A DNA stretch of 64,000 bases from Labyrinthula sp. Ha (Eukaryota > Sar > Bigyra > Labyrinthulida > Labyrinthulaceae), in the NCBI GenBank assembly GCA_015227615.1, contig JAALGZ010000021.1, positions 62,001 through 126,000 of the forward strand. Direction: 5' to 3'. The notes beneath the pieces were generated by a model, which was not told the DNA's origin, ran no database searches, and saw only the letters and a list, made by a program, of their open reading frames with translations. This document shows positions 35,778 through 45,820 of the stretch, piece after piece; position 1 is the stretch's first letter, and each line of letters begins with the position of its first letter. The position numbers and the translations under genes are program-made.

Positions 35778-36785
35778 ATGCCAAACTTACTAAACAAAAT
35801 AAAAAGCATTTCTGAATTTTCATCTTCTTCTACTTCATTCTTACCTCCTATTCCTCAAAATTTATCTCATGATGATCCACAAATTCATACACTTTTATTA
35901 ACAACTCAGTCTACACTTCATACTTACTATTCTCTTATTCAGTCAACCTCTTCCATATCTCAAACCTTCAAAGCTTTTAATACAACTTCAACAAATTTTC
36001 ATAATTTATATGAGTCAATTAACCTATATTCATTACAAATAAATCAATCCTCTTCTTTAGTTTCTCCAACAACTTATCAAAATACTGTACAATCTGTACA
36101 TCAGGAAATAACCTTAAGATTAAATACAGTTTTAGATAAATTTGTTTTTTTACCATTAAATGATAGAATTTCTAAAATACAAGAATTAAAACCAATAGTA
36201 AAAAAATATTTTACAGATTTTAAACTTTCAACTCATTATGAAGAAAAAGTATTAAGACTTAGATTTGAACAAGAAAAGAAAAAAGAAGGAAAAAGAAAGA
36301 GTTTAGAAAGTACAGGAAGTGGAGAAGAATCTTCTGAAAAATCCTCATTTGGAAAAAGTTTAAAAGGAGATATTAAATTAAAAAGAAATGAAGAAAAAAA
36401 AAATACTTGTCTTGAAGCAACAAAAATAAGTAGAAAAAATGTTTTTGATGCTTTAACTGAAATACAAAATAGTCAAGAAGAATTTGTAAAACCTATTTTA
36501 AGATATATTTATTTATTTCAAATGGAATGGTTAAAACAAACTTCTGAAAAGTTTTCAAATATGGTTATTTCCTCACAAAATAAACCTCAAGAAAAAAAAG
36601 AAACTGAAAAGATTCATATAAAAGTTATAAATACAGGAAAAAAGAAAAGACCACCTGCACCCGTATTAAGATCAAGTGAATTAAGTATTAGAGAAAAATT
36701 AGAAATGTCACTTCCAGATACAGAAAGTGTATTTAGTAAAAGTAAATCATATTATTATTCAGAATATTCTGATCAACAAGTATAA
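35778..36785 (+). CDS. Helical protein, possibly BAR-domain-like
   Basis: An intact 335-residue protein. The first 30 residues are Ser/Pro-rich. From about 35 to 165 and again from about 215 to 265 the sequence looks fully helical, with hydrophobic heptads, separated by a Lys/Glu/Ser-rich charged linker. VLDKFVFLPLNDRISKIQEL followed by a Tyr/Lys-rich helix, and later SQEEFVKPILRYIYLFQMEW, recall helices 2 and 3 of amphiphysin-type BAR domains, which dimerise on curved membranes. I rate that match as suggestive only. The C-terminus is basic with a PPAPV proline patch, then a Tyr/Ser-rich tail. There is no membrane segment or signal peptide. It ends in TAA, 44 bases from the convergent gene at 36830. 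Confidence 0.88.
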   Translation: MPNLLNKIKSISEFSSSSTSFLPPIPQNLSHDDPQIHTLLLTTQSTLHTYYSLIQSTSSISQTFKAFNTTSTNFHNLYESINLYSLQINQSSSLVSPTTYQNTVQSVHQEITLRLNTVLDKFVFLPLNDRISKIQELKPIVKKYFTDFKLSTHYEEKVLRLRFEQEKKKEGKRKSLESTGSGEESSEKSSFGKSLKGDIKLKRNEEKKNTCLEATKISRKNVFDALTEIQNSQEEFVKPILRYIYLFQMEWLKQTSEKFSNMVISSQNKPQEKKETEKIHIKVINTGKKKRPPAPVLRSSELSIREKLEMSLPDTESVFSKSKSYYYSEYSDQQV

Positions 36786-36829
36786 AATAAATATTATAGT
36801 ATTAAAATATTTTTTTATATAGAATAAGT

Positions 36830-37780
36830 CTAAAATAATGTAAGTGAATTTAAATCACACTGCAAAGTTGTAAATTGTTTAATTAATTCACAACGTTTTC
36901 TAATAGAAATATCATCAGAATTAAAAGTACCATATTTTATATTTATACTTAGATTATTTCTATCATATAATTGTTTAAAACTAAGTCTTTTTGCATAAAT
37001 TGTGGTTGATGGAATTTCAAATCTAGCAGTAGTCTTATTACTAATATAACTCAATAAATCAAATAAAATATAAATAAGTGCAGAAGGTAATTTTTTTTTG
37101 GTTTTTATAAAATAAAGTTTTTTTAATTGAGTTATTATTTTACTTTTTCTAAGAATAAATAAAGTTTGAATAGAAATATGTTTATCAAAACCAACTCCAT
37201 GTAAAATAATAGAAGATAAATTCACAAAGTTATTTAATATCAAACTTTTCTTTATAGAAAATAGAAAAAGAATATTTGGATAAATATCAATTTCAGATAT
37301 ATTATTTAAAATATTTTCAAGTAAAGTAGAAAATCCAGAATCAGTCTTACCAGGATATAATACACGAATTTCAAGTCTTTCTATATACCTGAAACTTGAA
37401 ACAATAGAAAAATATATTTTAAGTATACTTTTTACAGGAAACATTGAATGAAAACTAATTTTTTTAATATTTTTACAAGTAGAAAGAAATGAATCCAAAA
37501 AAGGAAAAATATCTTTTTCTTGTAAGTTTATTTCTTCAAGAGAAACAGATTCAATATTTTCTAAATCATGAAATATTCTCTTTAGAAGTCTAAGTTCAGA
37601 TTCCTTTGGTAAAGAGTTAATATCTTTACAAATTACTTCTTTTGTTTTATATTGCGTTTCAGAGCCTAAAATATTCTGGGAGGCAGTATTTTCCATTTTC
37701 TTCGCATAAGTTATTTCAAGTGTCAAGGGAGAACCATAAAGTACCCTAAAATTAAGCACTTTTTGTGAACTAGAATCCAT
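36830..37780 (-). CDS. Leucine-rich-repeat-like protein of unknown role
   Basis: An intact 316-residue protein. From about residue 60 to 240 it shows irregular repeats of the type I-x2-L-x-L/I with N and L spacing, such as NIESVSLEEINL, NIKKISFHSM, YIERLEIRVL, NLSSIILHGVGF and QLKKLYFIKT. This looks like a diverged leucine-rich repeat solenoid, a protein-binding scaffold. There is no signal peptide, F-box or catalytic motif. The start is the ATG at 37780, with A/T-rich leader before it. It ends in TAG. It is tail to tail with the helical protein at 35778-36785. Confidence 0.85.
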   Translation of the reverse strand: MDSSSQKVLNFRVLYGSPLTLEITYAKKMENTASQNILGSETQYKTKEVICKDINSLPKESELRLLKRIFHDLENIESVSLEEINLQEKDIFPFLDSFLSTCKNIKKISFHSMFPVKSILKIYFSIVSSFRYIERLEIRVLYPGKTDSGFSTLLENILNNISEIDIYPNILFLFSIKKSLILNNFVNLSSIILHGVGFDKHISIQTLFILRKSKIITQLKKLYFIKTKKKLPSALIYILFDLLSYISNKTTARFEIPSTTIYAKRLSFKQLYDRNNLSINIKYGTFNSDDISIRKRCELIKQFTTLQCDLNSLTLF

Positions 37781-38654
37781 AAGAAATATTAAATTTTATG
37801 TTTTTGAGCTTGAATTTATAGGGTTATTCCTGTTTCTCTTTCTTCTCTTATTGGCACTGAATCAGATTCCCTGTCTGTTTTATCTTAACACCTTTCTTCT
37901 CTTCCGAATGTTTTTTTTTGGATTGATAACAATGTTGAATTACTGCAAATTAATAAGTTGTCTCCTGAATTCGGATTCGGGAAACGGGAAAATCTGTAAG
38001 CATCTAGTTTTAGAGATTCTAGGAATTGTTATTGTAGTCTAATGCTTGAATAATCTGGAGGATATTGATATTCATTTAGTTTATTTTTCAGGCCTTTTAA
38101 TTTAAATTCTTAAGTCTCTAATTATTCTTGTTTGTTTGATTTCTGGACAAGCGAGATAATATCACTAGAAACTCTCTAAGAGTATCAAAAGTATATAACT
38201 ATATATGCCACACCAAGTGATGTTTTTGTTAGTTGATTAAAGGTGAGTACAGAACCATCAGGCGCAAAAGTATGTTAATTACTTGAATGTTCCCATCCGC
38301 AATAGCATATGGATAAAGAACAGGGACTTGCCCATGTTTGAATTTTTCTTTAATGGTTGCGCCAACAAGTTCATGGCGATGATTCAACCGGAAGAGTCTC
38401 TACCTGAATAACAATATGGTAGTTTCCCTTTGTAGCCAGCTTAAAACTGATTAAAAGAGAAAGGGTTGAAACCTAGATAATTTTTGCTTGAGAAATGAAG
38501 GGGAATAATTTTTCTTACACGCTTGTAATTTACACTGGATATTCCATTGGCTAAATTTTAGATTGGCCAAATTCGCCATATTAACTTAACAAACCAACCA
38601 AAAAAAATGAACGAGAAAATAAACTAAATAACTACATTTGCAGTTGGGTGCAAA
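37781..38654. other. Intergenic spacer
   Basis: No gene was recognised. There are short frames only. Confidence 0.45.
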
Positions 38655-38790
38655 TGTTAAAACAAGTTTAGATGAAGCAACTGAAAGTGGGATGGAAAAG
38701 AAGAAACAAGTTTGGATAAAAAAAATTGCAGCTGAATTAAAAAAGAAAACGAGTTTGGATAAAAAAGCGATCAGCTGAGTGACAATATCA
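38655..38790. repeat. Imperfect 44-bp tandem repeat, three copies
   Basis: Three copies start at about 38661, 38705 and 38748 with a period of 43-44 bases. Each begins AAC(A/G)AGTTT(A/G)GAT and is followed by A-rich sequence and an AACTG or CAGCTGA-like block. The period is not a multiple of three, so it is not a repeated coding unit. Confidence 0.6.
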
Positions 38791-39016
38791 AAGTCACTTT
38801 CAAAAATAAACTTGCACGTGGATTAGAATATGAACCCACTCAAGCTTTAAATTTTAATTTTAGCCAAAATCTAAATCTTCTCAATTTCAGTATTCAAAAT
38901 TTTCTTAAATTTCAAATTTAGTTAGTTCAGATATGCATTTATTACCTTCTAGACATATTTTAATGTTTCTGTGTTCAAGCTATGGAAAAAGATTTAAATC
39001 CATCCTCATCTTCATT

Positions 39017-39074
39017 GGGGGCAGAGTGGGGAGGGAGGTCCGAGTCATGGGGGCCATTTTTAAAGACGCGGGGG
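39017..39074 (+). repeat. G-run cluster, candidate G-quadruplex
   Basis: G runs lie at 39017-39021, 39028-39031, 39033-39035, 39049-39053 and 39070-39074, with loops of 6, 1, 13 and 16 bases. The first three runs are close together, and the later ones need long loops. In a genome this AT-rich such a cluster is conspicuous. Function is not shown. Confidence 0.45.
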
Positions 39075-41323
39075 AGCATGAAAGGCTCCTCGCTAAGCTA
39101 GGATGAGAAAACTTCAGATTTTAGTATTTCTTAACTTTTAATATTTGCTTGGTACCTTTTAGTGTACTTCATTTTGTTCCCAGCCCCCTCTATATTTCGT
39201 CAAAGTATAAAACACTGGAACTCTATTTGAAAAAATAAGTTAATCCTTGAGTTTACATTTAGGAAAAAATAAAAATGAAAGAACAGTTATTAAAATAGCA
39301 CCAAAATGTTTTCTGTTATGCTTAAAACACTTAAGTTTAAAATTTTAATTTCTGAAGTAAAAAATACTGATGTCCTCTTGAACCACTTGAAACGACCGTT
39401 CGCAACCGTTCGCAACCGTTGAAAGGTGCACAAACATCTCATTTTCTGTGGAAGCTTTAAAATGTCCTTATAGTTCTAGTTCTATTATATTTGCAGCGTT
39501 TTCTAGGTCCTTTTCATTTTCAAGCAGGTTCTCAATACCGTTCTCAATTTTTTGCATTTTTTTCTTTTTCTTTTCCTGATTTTGGGTCAAATGGCCCACT
39601 TTCCCCCTCCGCTACCTCCAAATTTTCCTAGAGTTTTGACTATATGGCTCAAATTCGAAATCTGGATTTACACCTTTGGTTAATTTTTTAACTTCGACAT
39701 TGCCATAAATGGCCATTCACATTCAAGTTCAACCAATCACATGCCACGTGTAAAATTACACGCGTGTAGAAAAAATGCACCCAAGAAATAAACCATGTTG
39801 GCCTGAGTAGATTCATCATTACCATCCCTTCCGCCAATTTCCCTCACCATCAAATTTCTTTGAAGACTAATGTTGTTCCAAAGAGACCAAATCAATTCAT
39901 ATGTCTAGTTTAGCTTAGTTTTTCTCTTTGAACCAATGCTTCTGGGCTCTCTCCAGAAATTTTTTAGTAGAACAAGCTTTAGAAGACATTACCTAAATTA
40001 AACCAACAGCAAAACTTCAAGATATATATAGTTTATGGGTTATTCATCTTATGAACCATCCAACATGTTTTTTTGCGTCATTTGAATAATTTCTCTTAGG
40101 ATTCTCTACTTTGAAGGCCCTCAGGGTTCCATGGCCCCGTTACAACTGTCCGCCTTGAAATTTTCTGGTATTACTCAGGTATTGTACTGTAAAAACACGT
40201 TTATTGGACTCTGGCGTGACATTTATAGCAAAATTTACCGCATGTAGTATTAATTTGTCTCCACATTATAAGAAACCAGGGAATAGAGAAAATCAGACGG
40301 ATAAATTAAACCGTTGGGCTATGGGGAGATTTATACCAACTCACGGAATGAATTTTTGCAGCTTTGTTAAGAGAAACCTTTGAACGTAAAGTAGTATCTC
40401 AGAACTAGTAAATTGCATAGGAAATATTTTAATTAGAAGTATCTAAGCTGTGAAAAAGAGCTAAACTTCTTGCAAGTGCAACTTGGTTCTACCTAAGCGC
40501 GACAAAAATACTCTACAGTAAGATTTTACTTTGTCACCCAGACAGCCACTCTTTGTGGCCTGCGCCGAAGTCTGAATCTTTTGAAATGAAATCTCTTCAT
40601 TTTCATGTTATAATTTGATATTTTGTTGGAATGGTTCCATATACTCGTAAGGTTTCCTGGGGTGAGGATGCCTATATTTCCTGCAAGCTGATTACCTAGA
40701 GTAAAAATAGGATTTTAAATTTCCAATAAATAAGGAGTATATTTACATTTTAAAACAACATATATTGATTCTATTGTTTCTTACAGATATTTAAGTGTTT
40801 CCGTTCAGCGCTAGAAAAGGTTCTGAAAGTTTAATTATTCCCTTTTACTTGTTCTAATATCTTCGTCATTATAAATAGACCTATGATTCATTCATAGCAT
40901 GTTCAAAGAGGCAGGACAATAAGGTAAAGTTTTAATAGTAGCTTTTCAATCCTAAACAGTGCGTCTTCTTGGGAGAGAAGGGTTTTCTTTTCTTCTGTAG
41001 AACCCTGCCCAATTAGTTAGCTATTAATCAACACATCTAAGCTACGTGATAGACGGGTTATAGATAAAAACACTGTGCTTTAATATATTTTGGTAAAAGC
41101 TTTAGTATGTTTTATGATAGTTAAAAAACTTGTTTGATAAACTAAAGAGTATATATTAAATTATTATTCTTTTCTAATATATTTATTATAGTTAAAGTAT
41201 TTTATATTATTATATTATATTTATTTTTAATTATCTCCTATTATTTATTCTATTTCCGTCTTTTAATATTTAAAAATAATCGAATATTATAAATTACCGA
41301 ATTATTTTTCCATTATAAACCAA

Positions 41324-41334
41324 TTGCCCAAAAT
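41324..41334 (+). promoter_or_regulatory. Shared upstream element TTGCCCAAAAT
   Basis: The same 11-mer lies about 40 bases before the acyltransferase ATG and, at 44606-44616, about 110 bases before QCR7. Related sequences TGGCCCAAGA and TGGCCCATAA lie upstream of the genes at 45140-45664 and 54185-54685. I infer a promoter element. No factor is known to me. Confidence 0.35.
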
Positions 41335-41372
41335 AATCAAACATAAAACAAGGAGAACCGAAAATAAAAAAG

Positions 41373-42839
41373 ATGATAAATGAACGTACTCCAGATTGGC
41401 ATATCTTCCAATTTATTACATCTATATTTACCAGACTCTTTTGTTATGGACATTTGACGTTATTCGCATTATCCGGAGTCGTTCATTTCTTCACAACCCT
41501 GTTTGCTACTCCAATCGCTCTGTTCTCCCTAAAAGCATATAGGTCAGCGTGTTCATGGATCATGTACTTTTTAGTACCTGGAATTTTATGTGTTCCTGTT
41601 TCTTGGAGAGGACTTAGAGTTCATACAAATGGATTAGGATACTTGAATAAGTTCAAAGGACAGAATTTACTAATTCTTGCAAACCATGCAGCAAGAATAG
41701 ACTGGTTGATTGGACAATATTTTGGTTGGACAAAAGGAGAAAGAGTTGGATTTATTACTGAAGCATTTATTATGATGCTTCCTTTTTTTGGATGGACAAG
41801 ATATTTATTTGGAGATATGTTTGTTTGGAGATCATTTAAAAGAGATAAAGATAGATTGGATAAAAATATTATGTCTTTTCATAAAACTAAATCAAGACGA
41901 TGGATATTTTTATGTCCAGAAGGTCATATAGCAGATTTTGGTCCACAAGATCAAAAATATATAAGAGATTGTCAAGAGTTTAGTCAAAGTTTTGGACATG
42001 ATCCTTTTAAGATGGTTTTAACACCAAGATATAAAGGAATGATATTATTTAATAAAATTATGACAAAAGGACAAGAAGGAGTAAATGCTACACCAATGAG
42101 TGTAACTATGACGTATGTTAAAAATGGTGAAGTTTGTGTTAAACCTTTGAGTTCTAAAGATAGAATTATTCCTGATTTATGGAGCTTAGTTACTGGAGGT
42201 GTTCATTGTTATGTTCATTGTCATACTATTGAAATGAGTAATGAACCAGAAGTTATGAAAAAACAACTTATGGCAGATTATGCTATAAAAGATAAACTTT
42301 TAAAAACGTTTTATCTTAAAGGAAGATTTCCTGCTGGACATCCGGATTATAGTAATGAAAATTGTCCTGAAAACTGGAAACCTGTTTCTGATCCAGCTGA
42401 ACCATTTTTAGCTGAGAAAGATATGTTTCATGTTAATGGAAAATTAAACTTAAGTCATTCTGAAATAGAAGAAGCAAAGTTGGAGAAATTAGGTAGAGTT
42501 GAACAAAATGTTTGGCAAACTTTTCCTGTAGATCACTGGTTCATGAACCTTAGTTTGTTTTTTCAAATGTTTGGATCTGTATATTTTCTTAATTTTCTTG
42601 GATATCCTCACGCTGCGAAATATATATTTTTTGGAACATATTCACTTCTTGCATTATCACATTTGATTGGTGAATTTCTTGCAGGTGGACAAAGTAGAGA
42701 AAGTATTCCTTTGGAAAGTTTAATTAAAGCACTTGTATTTCGTTGGATTGGTAGAGAAGGTGCTGCAGCAGAACAAGACGCATGTAGAGAAGGGAATGAT
42801 GATCAAGAGTTTGGGTTGATTGATTCAAAGGCAGAGTAG
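41373..42839 (+). CDS. Lysophosphatidic-acid-type acyltransferase (PlsC/LPLAT)
   Basis: A 488-residue integral membrane enzyme of the AGPAT3/4/5-like LPLAT branch, expected to move an acyl chain from acyl-CoA to a lysophospholipid, most likely lysophosphatidic acid, in the ER. N-terminal hydrophobic segments at about 20-50 and 56-75 precede the catalytic NH-x4-D motif (NHAARID, 104-110). The second block is FGWTRYLFGDMFVWRSFKRD. The third motif reads PEGH at 182-185 instead of the usual PEGT. LTPRYKG follows, matching LTPR-KG of the branch. Two or three more hydrophobic segments at about 385-440 form the C-terminal anchor. The protein is about 100 residues longer than typical AGPATs. It ends in TAG and stands alone, with about 1.9 kb to the next gene. 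Confidence 0.9.
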   Translation: MINERTPDWHIFQFITSIFTRLFCYGHLTLFALSGVVHFFTTLFATPIALFSLKAYRSACSWIMYFLVPGILCVPVSWRGLRVHTNGLGYLNKFKGQNLLILANHAARIDWLIGQYFGWTKGERVGFITEAFIMMLPFFGWTRYLFGDMFVWRSFKRDKDRLDKNIMSFHKTKSRRWIFLCPEGHIADFGPQDQKYIRDCQEFSQSFGHDPFKMVLTPRYKGMILFNKIMTKGQEGVNATPMSVTMTYVKNGEVCVKPLSSKDRIIPDLWSLVTGGVHCYVHCHTIEMSNEPEVMKKQLMADYAIKDKLLKTFYLKGRFPAGHPDYSNENCPENWKPVSDPAEPFLAEKDMFHVNGKLNLSHSEIEEAKLEKLGRVEQNVWQTFPVDHWFMNLSLFFQMFGSVYFLNFLGYPHAAKYIFFGTYSLLALSHLIGEFLAGGQSRESIPLESLIKALVFRWIGREGAAAEQDACREGNDDQEFGLIDSKAE

Positions 42840-44724
42840 AAATGTAGAACTCATCAAGTTAGTTTATTTTCCTTTTGAGTTGAAGTCTTGGGTTTAGTTT
42901 TGATAGGGTATGAAAAACAAGGTAGTTATGGTATTATGTCGGGTTTAATTAAAAAAGTTTTAGACTTTTTTGCAAGAGATTTATTTCCTATATTAACTGG
43001 ATATTCTGGTATAGTCATATGAGAAGAATTAGAGTTGCCATTAATTGTTTATGTGAAATAAACACAAATTTGTAGTTTAGTTTTACATTCTAGTTAATTG
43101 TATAATATCTTATTTAATTTGTGAAAGCAGATGTAAGACATGAATATTGACATATAAGAGAATCAAGGTTTTATAATTCAGAATAAAGGGTATTCTTAGT
43201 AATCAGTTGTACTAATATAAAACTTTATTATGGATGGATAACCAAGTGCAGTTTTATATATATTAAAGAACTGAAGTATATATTCGGAAGAAAAAGTAGT
43301 TACTATAGAGCAAGCTAAAGAAGTAATAAGCTAATAGAATATAACTCTAATGAGTATATGCAGTATATTAATGTAAATATACCAAAGTGATAGTAAACTT
43401 ATTTTTTAAACATTTGGTTTTTATTATTCAGTTACTGGTAAACTTAATAAATATCTCCATCATCATTATTAATAAAGGAATCAACACACGTATTTAACAA
43501 ACCTTGAAGAAAAATCTATTGCAAATGAGAGTTCATAATATTCGCTATAATAAGAGAAAAGAAGTTTTGATGGCAAGATTTAAATATGAATCATCTATCT
43601 CCCAGATAAACTGTCAACCTTTAATTTATAAAAGGAGTTTCAATAGTTTTTTTGTGTTGCATTATTTTTCTTGTAAGAATAGACTGTGGTGACCAAATAT
43701 GAATTAAAACCTAAAGGGTACTGAAAATATAGAGAATCTATATTTAGCCACATATTTTCAAAGCTGAAATACATCTTAAAAATGAAAATATACAAACTTT
43801 GGATTTCCTTTTTAAAGCATAGTTTTTCAATGAATAGTTATTGACTTTCCAGTTCTAGTGAAGTTTATTTTTCTGTAGGTAAAAACGTCTATAAAAAATT
43901 ACATCATTATACATATTATTCAATCTTGTTTGTGTTGCATAGGAGCAAAATAGAAAAGGTGGTAAAATAGAATTATATTTTTGTACAAGATATTATGTGA
44001 ATAATAATAATAATATTCCAACCCCATCATCAAGGAAGAAACTCACTTTGAGAACACTACTACTACACCCTCAATAACAGCATTTAATAAATTTAAATTT
44101 GTTTTTTTTATGAATGGGCCATAGAACTACTCTGTTTGAATTATAACCTTATTATGGGCGTTAATATATTACCACGCGACATGAGCATAGAAAAGTAGTT
44201 TAACTCTTAATATTTAGTTTGAGTCTTTCAGAACATATTTTTAATTAATTAGCAAAATTAAATGTCAATAGTTAATAATATTATATAGATAAATTAGAAA
44301 AATATTTTTATAATACAAAAAGTTATAGAATTATATTTGAATAAGGATATAGAGCTGACTTCAAACTTGATAGCCCAAAGCAAAATGATTCAAACCACAA
44401 ATAAAGTTTTCAATCACTGTAAGAACAATATCAAAATATAATGAAAAAAAGTTAGAACTTATATTTCTTATAATAAAAAATATATTTAAATATATATATA
44501 TATATATTATGTTGAATATATTAAATAAAAGTATAAAACAAAAAAATAATATCTTGTAAATAATGGTGTTATAACCAACTACTTGGGTATAGGTTTTTAT
44601 GTAAATTGCCCAAAATATATAATCATAATAATAATCCAACCAATTAATACAATTAACCAATCATATAAAGCAAACTATCCAATAATATTTGTAGAAACCA
44701 CATCAAAAACAAAATCAAAATCAA
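42840..44724. other. AT-rich intergenic spacer
   Basis: No gene was seen. It has short TA and AAT microsatellites near 44000 and 44480-44510. The right end is the leader of QCR7, with the TTGCCCAAAAT motif at 44606-44616. Confidence 0.5.
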
Positions 44725-45085
44725 ATGGCAAGTCTTTTTAAAACGATCGCAAAAGCTTATCAAAAGAGCGTTCATAAGTCATTAGCACGATATGGTCTTA
44801 GATATGAAGACATCATTATTTCCGAAGGTCCTGATGTAAAGAAAGCGTTAAAATATATCCCAAAAGAAGAGTATTTTATCCATGCTTTTTTTATTTTATA
44901 GAGTTGAAGCAAGAAATAGAAGATTAAAAAGAGCAATTGATTTATCATTTAAACAAAAATGTCTTCCAAAAGAAATTCAAGCACAACAAGAGCCTGGAAA
45001 GTTTTATATGGCAGATACTATGGCTGAAGTAAGAGAGATTAGAAGAGAAAGAGAAAGATTGTTAAAATCAAAATACATTGTTTAA
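44725..45085 (+). CDS. QCR7: Cytochrome bc1 complex subunit 7 (UQCRB/QCR7), two exons
   Basis: A small non-catalytic subunit of mitochondrial complex III, on the matrix side near cytochrome b. The coding parts are 44725-44870 and 44902-45085, 109 residues in all, within the family's usual size. The spliced protein follows the family pattern. GLRYEDIII and DVKKAL precede the PKEEVEARNRRLKRAIDLSF block, then CLPKEIQ, and a charged C-terminal helix rich in Arg and Glu. This matches human UQCRB (DVKEAIRRLP, RIKRALDLNLKH, LPKEQW) in order and spacing. The N-terminus may hold its own import signal (MASLFKTIAKAYQKS, basic and amphipathic). It is convergent with the gene at 45140, 54 bases away. Confidence 0.92.
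44871..44901 (+). other. 31-base spliceosomal intron in QCR7
   Basis: It starts GTATTTTATC, then a T-rich tract, and ends TTTTATAG. It interrupts a GA-A glutamate codon (phase 2). Removing it restores a continuous match to the family, and without removal the frame ends. It is among the shortest intron sizes known in eukaryotes. Confidence 0.88.
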
Positions 45086-45139
45086 AAACATTAACTTAGT
45101 TTAAACAATAAAAAAAAGGTTTACTTGCTTTTTACTTTC

Positions 45140-45664
45140 CTATATGGATAACTTTTGTCTTAAAACAAGATCAAACTCTTTTGTTTTTATATTTTCTTGT
45201 TTTAAACCTTCTTCAAGTTGTTTCAAGTTTTTTAATACATCAGCTTCTTCTTTTTTTCTTTTTATTAAAATATTTTCTCCTTCTGTTTTTGTTAATTTTC
45301 TTTTTCTTGATGTTGTTTCCAATAATATTTTTACTGCTGATGACGTTTTTCTTTTTAACTCACCTTTTTTTCTTGGTTTTTGTTTATTACAAGGAAACAA
45401 ATTTTTTAATCCATATGTTCGATAATCTGGTGGATTTAAAATACAATTCCAAAAAGGATTAAAATCTTCTGAAGGTTTATATTTATTTTGTTTACGGTAA
45501 TTCGAAGGATAAGGAGATTGAGAAATTTTGTTAGAAGATGAAAACTTTTGTTTAAGAGGGGATATTTTAATACGTTTTGATGGTTTTTTTAATGATTGAA
45601 TTATAAATGAAAAAGATTCATTAATTAAAGTATGTTTACGCTTTTCAACTCTTGTTTTTTTCAT
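45140..45664 (-). CDS. Basic, probably nuclear protein of unknown family
   Basis: An intact 174-residue protein, extremely rich in Lys and Arg, with several nuclear-localisation-like clusters (KKPSKRIKIS at about 25-34, RKRKLTK, KRKKEE). A short, possibly folded segment in the middle (about 66-92) reads SEDFNPFWNCILNPPDYRTYG. The last third is a charged helix likely to form a coiled coil. I recognise no domain. The SEDFNPFW segment would be the best anchor for a family search. There is no signal peptide or membrane part. It ends in TAG, 54 bases from QCR7 in tail-to-tail arrangement. TGGCCCAAGA lies about 30 bases upstream of its ATG. Confidence 0.78.
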   Translation of the reverse strand: MKKTRVEKRKHTLINESFSFIIQSLKKPSKRIKISPLKQKFSSSNKISQSPYPSNYRKQNKYKPSEDFNPFWNCILNPPDYRTYGLKNLFPCNKQKPRKKGELKRKTSSAVKILLETTSRKRKLTKTEGENILIKRKKEEADVLKNLKQLEEGLKQENIKTKEFDLVLRQKLSI

Positions 45665-45692
45665 ATTGTGTATTTAAATTACTTCTTTTTTT

Positions 45693-45702
45693 TCTTGGGC
45701 CA
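45693..45702 (-). promoter_or_regulatory. TGGCCCAAGA element, candidate divergent promoter
   Basis: It sits about 30 bases before the ATG at 45664 and overlaps a GGCC-AAAT-GGCC inverted repeat. It resembles the TTGCCCAAAAT motifs of two other genes here. It could serve both the minus gene and a short plus ORF at 45704. Confidence 0.3.
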
Positions 45703-45703
45703 A

Positions 45704-45820
45704 ATGGCCATTTCAGGTACATTATATTTAGAGTTCCGTTTATTTTATTTACTGAAACCTTTTGTACACAAAAAAAAAGTGTTGGGAAATAAAAGAAGAA
45801 TTAAGAAAAAAGTATTGTAA
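45704..45820 (+). CDS. Possible 38-residue basic protein
   Basis: A short ATG-to-TAA frame, divergent from the basic-protein gene, with only about 40 bases between the two ATGs. It reads like host coding sequence (A/T-ending codons). The product has a hydrophobic, aromatic first half (LYLEFRLFYLLKPF) and a strongly basic second half (KRRIKKK), as in small ribosomal or membrane-tail proteins. I cannot name it. It could also be chance, or an exon of a longer gene. Confidence 0.25.
   Translation: MAISGTLYLEFRLFYLLKPFVHKKKVLGNKRRIKKKVL

Larger units (their letters stand above)
38791..41372. other. Intergenic region with a G-rich patch
   Basis: No gene was seen. Five runs of three to five G lie on the plus strand at 39017-39074, a sharp composition outlier. 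A 10-base unit CCGTTCGCAA is repeated about 2.5 times near 39393-39420. The last 300 bases are extremely AT-rich leader for the acyltransferase gene. Confidence 0.45.

Noticed and set aside
45144-45462. Two 93-codon plus-strand frames rich in Phe and Leu
   Set aside because: Shadows of the Lys/Glu-rich basic-protein gene on the minus strand.
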